Source: Chloroflexota bacterium (GTDB lineage Bacteria; Chloroflexota; Dormibacteria; Aeolococcales; Aeolococcaceae). From it: DNA of 33,299 nucleotides. The stretch is taken from positions 1 to 33,299 of the forward strand of contig DNAU01000266.1 of assembly GCA_003491925.1 (NCBI GenBank), given 5' to 3'. Below, piece after piece: positions 7,157-15,237 of this stretch. How positions within the stretch are numbered: the first letter of the stretch is position 1; each line of letters starts with the position of its first letter. The position numbers were made by a program, and so were the translations under genes. The notes beneath the pieces were generated by a model that was not told the DNA's origin, searched no databases, and saw only the letters and a program-made list of their open reading frames with translations.

Positions 7157-8614
7157 ATGGCCGATGAACGCCCCCCGATGCCCAAGGCGATCACCCGCAA
7201 GAGCGAGGACTTCGACCGCTGGTACACCGACACGGTGCGGAGGGCGGAGCTCGCCGACTACGCGCCGGTGCGGGGCTGCATGGTCATCCGCCCCTACGGC
7301 TACGCGCTCTGGGAGCGGATCCAGCGGGCGCTCGACGACATGATCAAGCGGACCGGCCACGAGAACATGTACTTCCCGCTCCTGATCCCCGAGTCGTACC
7401 TGCAGAAGGAGGCCCAGCACGTCGAGGGCTTCGCCCCCGAGGTGGCCTGGGTGACCCACGGGGGGCAGCGGGAGCTGGAGGAGCGGCTGGCGATCCGGCC
7501 GACCAGCGAGACCATCATCTGCTCGATGTTCGCCGACTGGATCCACAGCTACCGCGACCTGCCGGTGCTGATCAACCAGTGGTGCAACATCGTGCGCTGG
7601 GAGCGGCGCACGCGGCTCTTCCTGCGGACCACCGAGTTCCTCTGGCAGGAGGGCCACACCTTCCACGAGAGCCGGGCCGAGGCGGTCGAGGAGGTTGAGC
7701 GGATGCTCGACTGCTACCGGGAGCTCGCCGAGGAGTGGCTCTGCATCCCGGTGGTCCCGGGGCGCAAGACGGAGTCCGAGAAGTTCGCGGGCGCCGAGTA
7801 CACGCTCTCCATCGAGGCGATGATGAGCGACGGCTGGGCGCTCCAGGCGGGGACCTCCCACCAGCTTGGGCAGAACTTCACCCGCGCCTACGGGATCAGC
7901 TACAGCGACCGCGAGAACGCGCTCCAGCATCCCTTCCAGACGTCGTGGGGACTGTCGACCCGGATCATCGGCGGCCTGATCATGGCCCACGGGGACGACT
8001 CCGGGCTGGTCATGCCACCGCGCGTGGCCCCGATCCAGGTCGTGGTCGTACCGGTGACCCGAAGCAACGACGCCGAGGGGGCGGCCGCCGTCGAGGCGGC
8101 GTGCGCGCGGCTCGAGGCCGGAGCCGGCGAGGTGCGCCTCCGGGTGGATCGCCGGGAGGGCATCCGTCCCGGCGAGAAGTACGCCCACTGGGAGCTGCGC
8201 GGGGTGCCGCTGCGAGTGACCGTCGGTGCCCGCGACCTCGCGGCGGGCGCGGTGACCTTGACCCGGCGGGTGGACGGCGAGAGCTGGACCGAGCCCCTGG
8301 AGGGGGTGGCCGGCCGCCTGCCCGCCCTCCTCGAGGAGGCCCACACCCGCACCTGGGCCCGGGCCGAGACCATGCTCCGCGAGCGGACCGTCGAGGTGAG
8401 CAGCCTCGAGGAGCTCGGCCAGACCTTCGCCGGCGAGCCGGTCTTCGCCAACGCCCCCTTCTGCGAGCGCCCGGGGTGCGAGGAGGCGGTCAAGGCCGCC
8501 GCCCACGCGCTCAGCGTCCGCGTGCTCCGCCGTGACCGCAGCGGGGAGCGGGGCCGCTGCCTGGCATGCGGCGAGGCGTCGTCCGAGGTGGCGCTGATCG
8601 CCCGCGCGTATTGA
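7157..8614 (+). CDS. proS: Prolyl-tRNA synthetase, archaeal/eukaryotic type
   Basis: This 485-residue class II synthetase charges tRNA-Pro. The compact length without the bacterial editing insertion, the opening KAITRKSEDFDRWYTDTVRR, the LAIRPTSETIICSMFADWI segment and motif 2 (VRWERRTRLFLRTTEFLWQE) mark the archaeal/eukaryotic-type ProRS. Motif 3 is GLSTRIIGGLIMAHGDDSGL. The C-terminal domain has the Cys pattern FCERPGC and RCLACG and ends in ARAY, as in the zinc-bound, tyrosine-terminated C-domain of this class. Transcription appears to start almost at the ATG. It converges on the minus-strand gene that ends 10 nt downstream. Confidence 0.96.
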   Translation: MADERPPMPKAITRKSEDFDRWYTDTVRRAELADYAPVRGCMVIRPYGYALWERIQRALDDMIKRTGHENMYFPLLIPESYLQKEAQHVEGFAPEVAWVTHGGQRELEERLAIRPTSETIICSMFADWIHSYRDLPVLINQWCNIVRWERRTRLFLRTTEFLWQEGHTFHESRAEAVEEVERMLDCYRELAEEWLCIPVVPGRKTESEKFAGAEYTLSIEAMMSDGWALQAGTSHQLGQNFTRAYGISYSDRENALQHPFQTSWGLSTRIIGGLIMAHGDDSGLVMPPRVAPIQVVVVPVTRSNDAEGAAAVEAACARLEAGAGEVRLRVDRREGIRPGEKYAHWELRGVPLRVTVGARDLAAGAVTLTRRVDGESWTEPLEGVAGRLPALLEEAHTRTWARAETMLRERTVEVSSLEELGQTFAGEPVFANAPFCERPGCEEAVKAAAHALSVRVLRRDRSGERGRCLACGEASSEVALIARAY

Positions 8615-8636
8615 GGACTGCGGCTCAGCGCGCGGG
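8601..8636. terminator. Inverted repeat spanning two convergent stop codons
   Basis: CCCGCGCG (8601-8608) and CGCGCGGG (8629-8636) form an 8-bp stem around a 20-nt loop that contains both the proS stop (8612-8614) and the opposing gene's stop (8625-8627). It could act as a shared bidirectional terminator or transcription block. There is no U-tract on either strand, so intrinsic termination is uncertain. Confidence 0.4.
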
Positions 8637-9893
8637 TGTGGGCGTGGCGGCTGCGGTCGAGTGGATCTGGAGCGAGGCCGCGAAGGTGGCGAAGCCCGGC
8701 GGCGGGTTCTCGGCGGATTCCACGCCGGCCCCGTAGAAGACATGCCCGGCCAGCACGCACTCGTAGTCGATGTAGACACCCCGGCTGGAGATCAGCACGT
8801 CGACGTCCGGGTAGCCGTCCGCGGTGCCGCTGGACTGGGAGACGACGGTGGCGCTCAGTGACGTGACCATGGCGCTGACCCCCGCCTGGAGGCTCTGCTG
8901 TGGGTCGGAGACGTTGACTTTCGTCGGATACGGCATGTCGACCACGACGTACTGGTCCCCGGTCGCAGGGTCGACCGCCGTCCAGCCGGTGTAGCTGAGG
9001 GTCACGCCATCCACCGTCTCCGACTCGGAGGTCGGCTGGGGCGTCGCCGGGAACGCGGCCGTGAAGTCGTGGCCGGGATCGGTGAAGATGACCGTCGCGG
9101 CGGGGCTCGGTGTCGGGGTGGGCGTTGGCGCCGGCGTCGGGGTGGGGGTGGCCGCCGGGGTGGTCGGGGGGTGGGTCACCGGAGCCGCGGTGCGATGGGT
9201 GAGGGCGTAGTAGCCGCCGCCGGCGATCACCACCACCGCGATCAGCGCGAGCAGGGCGGTCCGGAGCGCCGACCGGGGCCGGCCCGGAGCCGGCCGTCCG
9301 CCCGGAGCGGGGATCGGTGGCGGCTGGGGGGGCTCGGGGATGCCCAGGCCGGCCGGTCCCCCGGCCGCGGACGGACCGGCGAGGGAGCGCGGCGGCCAGC
9401 CGCCCGCCTGGAGTGTGGCGGACACCGGCGGGCCACCCTCCGGCACGGAGCCGCGGGACGTCCAGGTCGTGGGGTCCGAGAGGGCCGGCGCCGGGCCGCC
9501 GGCAGGCGGGCTCGGGGTGGGGGCGGGGGAGGGGGCTGAGACCGGAGGGCCCCAGCCTGGCGCTGGGCCGTGCGGAGGGATCGGCGCCGCCGCCGGTTGC
9601 GCCGGCCACGCGGGACCCGCGGCCGGCGGTTGGGGCGCCCAGGGCTGCGCCCGGGGCCGCTCCTGCCAGCCGGCGGAAGCGGGAGGATTCCCGGGCGCGG
9701 CGGCCGGAGGTGCGCTCCCGCTCGGCGGCGGGGGCGTCCAGGCCGGGGTGGGGGGCGCCGCGGTCGGAGCCGGAGCGGGGAGAACCCGCCGCCACCGCTG
9801 GCCATCCCACCAGAAGCGGCGGTCAGCGCTGAGCGGGGCACCGGGAGGAGGCCCCGGCGGTTGCTGGCTGTAGCCTCCGCCCGCGTCGCTCAT
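8625..9893 (-). CDS. WWDG-motif, Pro-rich single-pass membrane protein
   Basis: This 422-residue protein has four parts. A short N-terminal motif SADRRFWWDGQRWRRV (22-37) resembles the DUF2510-type WWDGxxW element. A very Pro/Ala-rich cytoplasmic linker (about 38-205) follows, then one transmembrane helix (about 210-231) after a basic stretch. The exported part begins with a TPTPTPAPTPTP linker (246-264), followed by a domain of about 150 residues (FTDPGHDFTAAFPATPQPT to ASLQIHS). The role is unknown. The outer domain resembles small exported domains seen after such anchors, but I cannot name it. Its neighbour at 10011-11048 has the same architecture. The ATG follows a TATGCT box by 9 nt. Confidence 0.85.
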   Translation of the reverse strand: MSDAGGGYSQQPPGPPPGAPLSADRRFWWDGQRWRRVLPAPAPTAAPPTPAWTPPPPSGSAPPAAAPGNPPASAGWQERPRAQPWAPQPPAAGPAWPAQPAAAPIPPHGPAPGWGPPVSAPSPAPTPSPPAGGPAPALSDPTTWTSRGSVPEGGPPVSATLQAGGWPPRSLAGPSAAGGPAGLGIPEPPQPPPIPAPGGRPAPGRPRSALRTALLALIAVVVIAGGGYYALTHRTAAPVTHPPTTPAATPTPTPAPTPTPTPSPAATVIFTDPGHDFTAAFPATPQPTSESETVDGVTLSYTGWTAVDPATGDQYVVVDMPYPTKVNVSDPQQSLQAGVSAMVTSLSATVVSQSSGTADGYPDVDVLISSRGVYIDYECVLAGHVFYGAGVESAENPPPGFATFAASLQIHSTAAATPTPAR

Positions 9894-9902
9894 GCAAGCC
9901 GA

Positions 9903-9908
9903 AGCATA
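9903..9908 (-). promoter_or_regulatory. Leaderless -10 box, WWDG gene 1
   Basis: Read on the minus strand, TATGCT lies 9 nt before the ATG at 9893, with no Shine-Dalgarno sequence. This fits a leaderless transcript and means the gene has its own promoter in the 117-nt gap after the upstream paralogue. Confidence 0.5.
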
Positions 9909-10010
9909 TCCGGCCTACCAGCGACAGGTGAGCGATGCCACCCGATCGTGCATGCCGGTCAGAGACGTCCCCGCCCTGGCCGATCTCGCTCCCAAACGGA
10001 CGCCGCGATG

Positions 10011-11048
10011 TCAGCTGCTGGGGATGGTGAAGGGACTGGGCGGCAGGGTGAAGGCGGCGACGGCGTTCCAGTTGGAGTAGGTCAACACGCCGCTCGCGGA
10101 CCCGCTGGTCTCGGATAGCTGCACCGGGTAGGCCGGGCCGGACGTGGCGACCGCGAGGGTGCCCCCGTTGGTGCTGTCCTTGACGAAGACGACGGACTGG
10201 CCGTCGACGGTCCCGGTCCCGCCTGCGGCCAGCGGGCCGTGATTCTCAAGGGTCGACGAGACGTCGGTCAGGGAACTGAGACCCGAGAAGTCCGACGCCG
10301 TCGACGATCCGGCCGGGGCCTCCACCCACTCGGCTGCGAACTGGGCAGCGGTGGCACCGGACACACCCTCGGCGGTCCAGAAAGCGAGCGGCGCCTTGAA
10401 GTAGACGTTGCCGCCGATCACGTCCAGGTCGACGATGTTGCCGTTCAGGGTCACAGTGCCGTCGATATCGGAGCCGTGGACCTTGAAGTCGAACGAGGTG
10501 ACGCCGTTGCCGAAGTGGCCGGTCGCCGACGCCTCGAAGCCGCTGGCGTTGCTGACCGCCGCCGCCGCCGCCTGGACGATCTGGGTCGGCGTCTCCGAGG
10601 CGAGTCCGCTGGGCCGGGTCAGCAGGTAGGCGCCGATGGCTGCGGCCAGGACCACCACCACGACCAGCCCAACGGCAAGCCAGCGAGCGCTGGAGCCGTG
10701 AGCGGTCGAGGCGGGGGGCGCCGCCCCTGGGGCGGGTGTCGCACCCGGGTACACCGCCGGGGCCGGCCGGAACTCCGGCGCCGCGGCCCAGGGCTGAACC
10801 GGCGCGGGTGGTGCCGGCGGGGCGGCGACCGGCGCCGGGACGGAAGCCCACGTTATGCCGTCCCACCAGTACCGGCCGTCCGGGCTGAGCTGGGCGCCGG
10901 CGGGAACGACCGGCGGAGGCTGGGGCGGCATCGGATTCCACCGCGAGCCGTCCCACCAGTAGCGCCCGTCGGCGCTCCGCGGGGCCCCCGGCGGGGGAGC
11001 CCACGGCGGCGGGGGTGGCGGACCATAGGGACCGCCAGCAGCGCTCAT
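10011..11048 (-). CDS. Double WWDG-motif membrane protein with lipoprotein-like outer domain
   Basis: This 345-residue protein has two copies of DGRYWWDGxxW, at residues 27-37 and 57-67, exactly 30 residues apart and in a Pro-rich setting. A Pro/Ala linker follows, then one transmembrane helix (123-143) and an exported domain of about 200 residues. That domain opens with ETPTQIVQAAAAAVSNASGF and continues with alternating beta strands (FDFKVHGSDIDGTVTLNGN, VDLDVIGGNVYFKAP), which recalls the LppX/LprG-type lipid-binding fold. That resemblance is an inference from pattern only. It is divergent from rel and shares a dyad-centred promoter region with it. It is probably a paralogue of the gene at 8625-9893. 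Confidence 0.85.
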   Translation of the reverse strand: MSAAGGPYGPPPPPPWAPPPGAPRSADGRYWWDGSRWNPMPPQPPPVVPAGAQLSPDGRYWWDGITWASVPAPVAAPPAPPAPVQPWAAAPEFRPAPAVYPGATPAPGAAPPASTAHGSSARWLAVGLVVVVVLAAAIGAYLLTRPSGLASETPTQIVQAAAAAVSNASGFEASATGHFGNGVTSFDFKVHGSDIDGTVTLNGNIVDLDVIGGNVYFKAPLAFWTAEGVSGATAAQFAAEWVEAPAGSSTASDFSGLSSLTDVSSTLENHGPLAAGGTGTVDGQSVVFVKDSTNGGTLAVATSGPAYPVQLSETSGSASGVLTYSNWNAVAAFTLPPSPFTIPSS

Positions 11049-11056
11049 CGGGTCGC

Positions 11057-11062
11057 ATCATA
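11057..11062 (-). promoter_or_regulatory. Leaderless -10 box, WWDG gene 2
   Basis: Minus-strand TATGAT, close to the TATAAT consensus, lies 8 nt before the ATG at 11048 with no Shine-Dalgarno sequence, so the message is probably leaderless. Confidence 0.55.
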
Positions 11063-11069
11063 GACCGGG

Positions 11070-11100
11070 CCGGCTCGGATTTCTGGATTGCCCGAGCCGG
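11070..11100. promoter_or_regulatory. 9-bp dyad between divergent promoters
   Basis: CCGGCTCGG (11070-11078) and its exact complement CCGAGCCGG (11092-11100) flank a 13-nt spacer. The dyad centre (11085) coincides with the midpoint between the two divergent -10 boxes (11057-11062 minus, 11109-11114 plus). Each arm would lie in one promoter's -10/-35 spacer. It could be an operator controlling both rel and the WWDG gene. Confidence 0.5.
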
Positions 11101-11108
11101 GTGGCCGG

Positions 11109-11114
11109 TACACT
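11109..11114 (+). promoter_or_regulatory. Leaderless -10 box for rel
   Basis: TACACT in the context GGTACACTC lies 8 nt before the rel ATG, with no Shine-Dalgarno sequence in between. It matches the boxes before proS and hisS in sequence and distance. Confidence 0.6.
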
Positions 11115-11122
11115 CGTCTGCG

Positions 11123-13261
11123 ATGCCCTTCAGCGATCTCGAGGCCCGGCTCGGCTACCTTCCCGAGGCCGATCACGCCCTGCTCAAGCGAGCATTCGAG
11201 GTCGCCGAGCGGGCCCACAGCGGTCAGTTCCGGCTGACCGGCGAGCCCTACGTCGAGCACCCGGTGGCCGCCGCGGTCCTGCTCAGCGAGCTGCGCCTCG
11301 ACGCGGAGACGCTGGCGGCGGCGCTGCTCCACGACACCGTCGAGGACACCGACGTCGCCCTGGACGACATCCGGGAGGAGTTCGGGGAGACCATCGCCCG
11401 GCTGGTCGAGGGGGTCACCAAGCTCGGCAAGATCCACGTCCACACCCGGGAGCAGGCCCAGGCCGAGAACATCCGCAAGATGCTGGTGGCCATGGCCGAG
11501 GACATCCGGGTGGTGCTGATCAAGCTCGCCGATCGCCTCCACAACATGCGCACGGTGAGCGCCCACGCCGAGGAGCGCCGCCAGCGGATCAGTCGCGAGA
11601 CCCTGGACATCTACGCGCCCCTCGCTCACCGCTTGGGCATCTGGCAGTTCAAGGCTGAGCTGGAGGACCTGGCCTTCGCCCAGCTCGACCCCGACAACTA
11701 CCACGCCGTCGAGGCCAAGCTGAGCGTCGGGCGGCAGCAGCGCGAGGTCTTTGTCCGCGATGTCAGCGAGATCCTCCATCGTGAGCTGGAGGCGGTGGGG
11801 GTGCGCGCCGAGCTGAGCGGCCGCTCCAAGAACGTCTACAGCATCATCGACAAGATGAGGCGTCAGCAGAAGGACTTCGAGGAGATCTACGACCTGATGG
11901 CGGTGCGGGTGGTGGTCGACTCGGTCAAGGACTGCTACACCGCCCTGGGGGTCGTGCACCACCTCTGGAAGCCGATCCCGGGACGCTTCAAGGACTACAT
12001 CGCCATGCCCAAGGGCAACGGCTACCAGTCGCTGCACACCACCGTGATCTCCCACACCGGCGAGCCCGTCGAGGTGCAGATCCGCACCGCCGAGATGCAC
12101 CACACCTCCGAGTACGGGGTGGCCGCGCACTGGCATTACAAGGCGGGACCCCAGCAGGTGCGCTTCGACGAGCGGTATGGCTGGCTCCGCCTGCTGATGG
12201 ACTGGCAGAAGGAGCTGCTCGACGCCGAGGCCTTCGTCGACACCGTCAAGCTCGACATCTTCCAGGACGAGGTCTTCGTCTTCACCCCCAAGGGGGACGT
12301 GCGCTCGCTGCCGGCGGGGAGCACGGCCGTCGACTTCGCCTACCGGGTGCACACCGACGTCGGCCACCACTGCATCGGGGCCAAGGTCAACGGCCGGATG
12401 GTGCCGCTCGACTACCACCTCGCCAACGGCGACATCGTGGAGATCCTCACCACCAAGGCGCCCCACGGGCCCTCGCGGGACTGGCTCAACTTCGTGAAGA
12501 CCTCGACCGCCCGGGAGAAGATCCGGCAGTGGTTCAAGAAGGAGCGGCGCGAGGAGAACGTCAGCAAGGGCCGGGAGATGCTGGACAAGGAGTTCCGGCG
12601 CCTCCGCCAGACCACCCTCGCGGCGCTGAAGGACGACGGGCTGCTGGAGCTCGCCCGGGAGTTCAAGTTCTCGACCGCTGACGACTTCCTGGCGGCGATC
12701 GGCTACGGTGAGCTGAGCCCGCGCACGGTGGTGCTCCGCCACGCCGACCACGACGGGCGCACCGACGACGACGGTCACGGCCTGGTCATCCCGCTCACCT
12801 CACCGGCGCTGGCGCCGAGCGGGGAGGTGAGGGTGCACGGGGTCGGCAACATGCTGACCACGTTCGCCCGCTGCTGCAACCCGCTGCCGGGTGAGCCGAT
12901 CCGTGGCTACATCACCAGGGGCAAGGGGGTCTCGGTGCACCGGGCCACCTGCGCCAGCATCCAGCACGCCCACGACCCCGACCGGCTGGTCGAGGTGGCC
13001 TGGGAGCGCGGCGGCCACCAGGTCTACCCGGTCAGCATCAAGATCGAGGCCTGGGACCGCACCGGGCTGCTCCGCGACATCGCTGCGGTGATCGCGGAGA
13101 ACAAGATCAACCTGGCGGGTGCCGACGTCCAGGTCTACGACGACCGGACGGCGGTGATCTCGACCGTGGTGGAGATCTCCAACCTCACCCAGCTCAGCCG
13201 GCTCCTGGAGCGGCTCGAGCAGGTGCGCGACGTCCACACCGTGGCCAGGGACGTCGGGTAA
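11123..13261 (+). CDS. rel: Bifunctional (p)ppGpp synthetase/hydrolase (Rel/SpoT type)
   Basis: This 712-residue protein makes and degrades the stringent-response alarmone (p)ppGpp. The N-terminal hydrolase has the HD motif HDTVED (70-75), so hydrolysis should be intact. The synthetase region has GRSKNVYSIIDKM and R288-F-K-D291 in PGRFKDYIAMPKGNGYQSLH; RxKD is the form found in bifunctional Rel/SpoT rather than RelA (ExDD). A TGS domain follows (FTPKGDVRSLPAGSTAVDFA, about 384-443), then a helical region, a Cys-containing domain (ARCCNPLPGEPI) and a C-terminal ACT domain. The ATG at 11123 starts the conserved region 8 nt after a -10 box. Upstream it is divergent from a WWDG gene. Confidence 0.96.
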   Translation: MPFSDLEARLGYLPEADHALLKRAFEVAERAHSGQFRLTGEPYVEHPVAAAVLLSELRLDAETLAAALLHDTVEDTDVALDDIREEFGETIARLVEGVTKLGKIHVHTREQAQAENIRKMLVAMAEDIRVVLIKLADRLHNMRTVSAHAEERRQRISRETLDIYAPLAHRLGIWQFKAELEDLAFAQLDPDNYHAVEAKLSVGRQQREVFVRDVSEILHRELEAVGVRAELSGRSKNVYSIIDKMRRQQKDFEEIYDLMAVRVVVDSVKDCYTALGVVHHLWKPIPGRFKDYIAMPKGNGYQSLHTTVISHTGEPVEVQIRTAEMHHTSEYGVAAHWHYKAGPQQVRFDERYGWLRLLMDWQKELLDAEAFVDTVKLDIFQDEVFVFTPKGDVRSLPAGSTAVDFAYRVHTDVGHHCIGAKVNGRMVPLDYHLANGDIVEILTTKAPHGPSRDWLNFVKTSTAREKIRQWFKKERREENVSKGREMLDKEFRRLRQTTLAALKDDGLLELAREFKFSTADDFLAAIGYGELSPRTVVLRHADHDGRTDDDGHGLVIPLTSPALAPSGEVRVHGVGNMLTTFARCCNPLPGEPIRGYITRGKGVSVHRATCASIQHAHDPDRLVEVAWERGGHQVYPVSIKIEAWDRTGLLRDIAAVIAENKINLAGADVQVYDDRTAVISTVVEISNLTQLSRLLERLEQVRDVHTVARDVG

Positions 13262-13292
13262 GAGGGAGGTCGGGTAAGGGAGAGGGGGCTCG

Positions 13293-13351
13293 GACGCCCC
13301 GCTCGGGCGGCCGTCGCGGTGGGCGCGCTGAGCCCGGGGCGCCGGGGCGTC
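13293..13351 (+). terminator. GC-rich hairpin downstream of rel
   Basis: GACGCCCCG (13293-13301) pairs perfectly with CGGGGCGTC (13343-13351), and an inner 7-bp stem (13302-13308 with 13332-13338, one G-U) extends the rod. It lies 32 nt after the rel stop and 160 nt before the pilin-like operon. It may be a terminator of the U-tract-less kind common in GC-rich genomes. Confidence 0.45.
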
Positions 13352-13509
13352 GGCGCCCTGGCACAGCCGGGGGCCGGGTTGCGACCGGGAATCCACCAGG
13401 GCGTTACCTGGGTCTGCCACCTTTGACGCGATATCAGGGCCACCCGGCCACCTCCGTGCCCGCCTGGGCGCCAGCGATCGCCGGGCGAGCCGTCGCGGAG
13501 GACCGGGGA

Positions 13510-15102
13510 GTGAAGAGGCGCCGATCTCGGCAGAGGGGCCAGGTCATACCGATCCTGGCGCTGATCCTCGTCGTGCTCGCCGGCTTCGCGGCTCTCACCA
13601 TCGACGCCGGGGTCAGCTACGACCAGTCCCGCAACGACCAGGACGTCTCCGACTCGGCCGCCCTGGCGGCGGCCTACGCGGTCGCTGGCGGAAGCTCGCT
13701 CACCACCGCCTACACCGCGGCCCAGAACGTCGCAGCCCTCGACTGCAATGGCCCCATCGCGTCCTGCAATGTCACGGTCAACTTCTACACGACGTCGAAC
13801 TACACGGGCGCCCCAGCCTGCTCGGCCAGCTCCAGCAGCGCCAGTTGCCTGACCGCTACCACGGGCGTCGAGTACGTCGGGACCACCGTCTCCAACACCG
13901 CCGGCGACTACTTCGCCAACCTCACCGCCGCGTCGAGGACCCACACCATCCAGTCCCAGGCGGTCGCCCAGGTCACCACCACGGGCGGTGCCGCCGGTAC
14001 CAGCCCGAACCCCACCGCCGACTGCGAGATCTGCATCTTCGGCAACGCCACCTTCAACAGCAGCAGCGACATCCTGGAGGCGGCGGGCGGCAACATCGAC
14101 ATCGGCGGCTACGTCCTCTTCGACAGCAGCAGTGACGCGGTCGAGACGGCCTCCGGCTCCGGATGGGGGATCGAGGTCATCGGCGGCACCCAGTATGGCG
14201 GGGACACCGTTGCTTACTATGGGTTCTCGTCGAAGATCGAGTCCAGCGGCATCCTCGGTATCGACGGGAAGGTGCTCTTCGACAGCAGCAGCGACTCGAT
14301 CATCACCGACACCGGCGCCAAGGCCGACCTCAACATCAGCGGCGCCGTGACCAACAACGGCAGCAGCAACACGATCAGCCCGAGCGCGTACGGGACCGCC
14401 AGCACCACCGCCTTCACCGACCCGCTCGCGACCATCGCGACACCCACCTACAGCGGGGCGTCGGCGCCCACCTTCAGCGGCCTGACCAACTACGGCAACT
14501 GGTCCTATCCGACCAGCGGCTGCCCGAGCTCCGACACCATCAGCCCGGGCATCTACGACTCGATCACCATCGACTGCTCGAGCGTGACCCTGAACTTCAA
14601 CCCCGGGCTCTACGTGATCGCGGGCGGCCAGATCGATGTCAACAGCAGCAGCGACAACCTGGTGTCGCCCTCGAGCGGGGTCACCTTCTACTACACCTGC
14701 GCGAGCGGCGGAGCGCCGGCCAGCTGCGGCACCTTCAGCAGCACCACCGATACCTGCTCCTCCACCTCCAGCGGCGCCGAGATCGTGGTCAACGGGAGCA
14801 GCTCGACCCTCGACCTCTCTGCCGGGTCGGGAGGCAGCGACATCCTGTTCTTCTTCGACCGGTGCAACAGCAACCAGGATGCCTTCTACGGCCAGACCAG
14901 CAGCATTCACTACGTGGGGTCGGGCACCATGTACGCCCACTCCGGCGGGATCTGGCTGGACGGCAGCTCGACGGGCATTCCCGGTCCGCTGGTGGTCGAC
15001 AACGTCGTCTTCGACAGCTCGTCCCTGACCTTGGGCACCGCCAGCGGCTCCATCAACCTCGGCTCGTCGGCGTCGTCCCCCGCGGACAACCTGGTCAAGT
15101 AA
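13510..15102 (+). CDS. TadG-like exported protein with a predicted beta-solenoid
   Basis: This 530-residue protein begins with a basic tail, RQRGQ, one hydrophobic helix (about 13-32) and DAGVSYDQSRNDQDVSDSAALAAAY. This is the pattern of Flp/Tad pilus-associated TadE/G-like N-termini, which anchor the protein and expose the rest outside. The remainder is Ser/Thr/Gly/Asn-rich. A F(D/N)SSSD motif recurs at residues 182, 204 and 257, with related VNSSSD at 377 and FDSSS at 501. The 22-residue spacing of the first two fits one turn of a parallel beta-helix. Unlike the next two genes it lacks Glu at +5 after the RGQ glycine. GTG 13510 is chosen because GGAGGA lies 7 nt upstream. Confidence 0.8.
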   Translation: MKRRRSRQRGQVIPILALILVVLAGFAALTIDAGVSYDQSRNDQDVSDSAALAAAYAVAGGSSLTTAYTAAQNVAALDCNGPIASCNVTVNFYTTSNYTGAPACSASSSSASCLTATTGVEYVGTTVSNTAGDYFANLTAASRTHTIQSQAVAQVTTTGGAAGTSPNPTADCEICIFGNATFNSSSDILEAAGGNIDIGGYVLFDSSSDAVETASGSGWGIEVIGGTQYGGDTVAYYGFSSKIESSGILGIDGKVLFDSSSDSIITDTGAKADLNISGAVTNNGSSNTISPSAYGTASTTAFTDPLATIATPTYSGASAPTFSGLTNYGNWSYPTSGCPSSDTISPGIYDSITIDCSSVTLNFNPGLYVIAGGQIDVNSSSDNLVSPSSGVTFYYTCASGGAPASCGTFSSTTDTCSSTSSGAEIVVNGSSSTLDLSAGSGGSDILFFFDRCNSNQDAFYGQTSSIHYVGSGTMYAHSGGIWLDGSSTGIPGPLVVDNVVFDSSSLTLGTASGSINLGSSASSPADNLVK

Positions 15103-15193
15103 CCGCGCGGCGGCGTGGGTCCGCGGTGGCCCCGACAGCGAGTCGTTACCGATCGGTCGCCGTCCGTCAACGGGCGGGGCGGGAGATGGCGGT

Positions 15194-15199
15194 TAGGCT
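15194..15199 (+). promoter_or_regulatory. Possible -10 box for the TadE-like pair
   Basis: TAGGCT lies about 38 nt before the GTG start of the gene at 15238, which has its own good Shine-Dalgarno AAGGAG (15227-15232, 5-nt spacing). No convincing -35 is visible, so this is a weak promoter call. Confidence 0.3.
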
Positions 15200-15237
15200 G
15201 GGGGCGCGGGCCGCCTCGGACCGCCCAAGGAGTTGAC

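Noticed and set aside
5660..8779. 1039-codon minus-strand ORF opposite ispG and proS
   Set aside because: It lies antisense to two well-conserved genes and has the His/Asp/Gly/Arg-rich composition of a GC-rich shadow frame, with no domain.
14050..14660. Recurring AACAGCAGCAGCGAC-like DNA as a CRISPR or microsatellite array
   Set aside because: The copies are in frame, irregularly spaced and encode the (F/V)(D/N)SSSD motif; they are protein repeats, not a CRISPR array.
13135..14940. 601-codon minus-strand ORF opposite the TadG-like gene
   Set aside because: Val/Ala/Gly/Asp repeats mirror the Ser/Thr-rich sense gene; no start signal or motif, whereas the sense frame has a Shine-Dalgarno and a pilin-type N-terminus.
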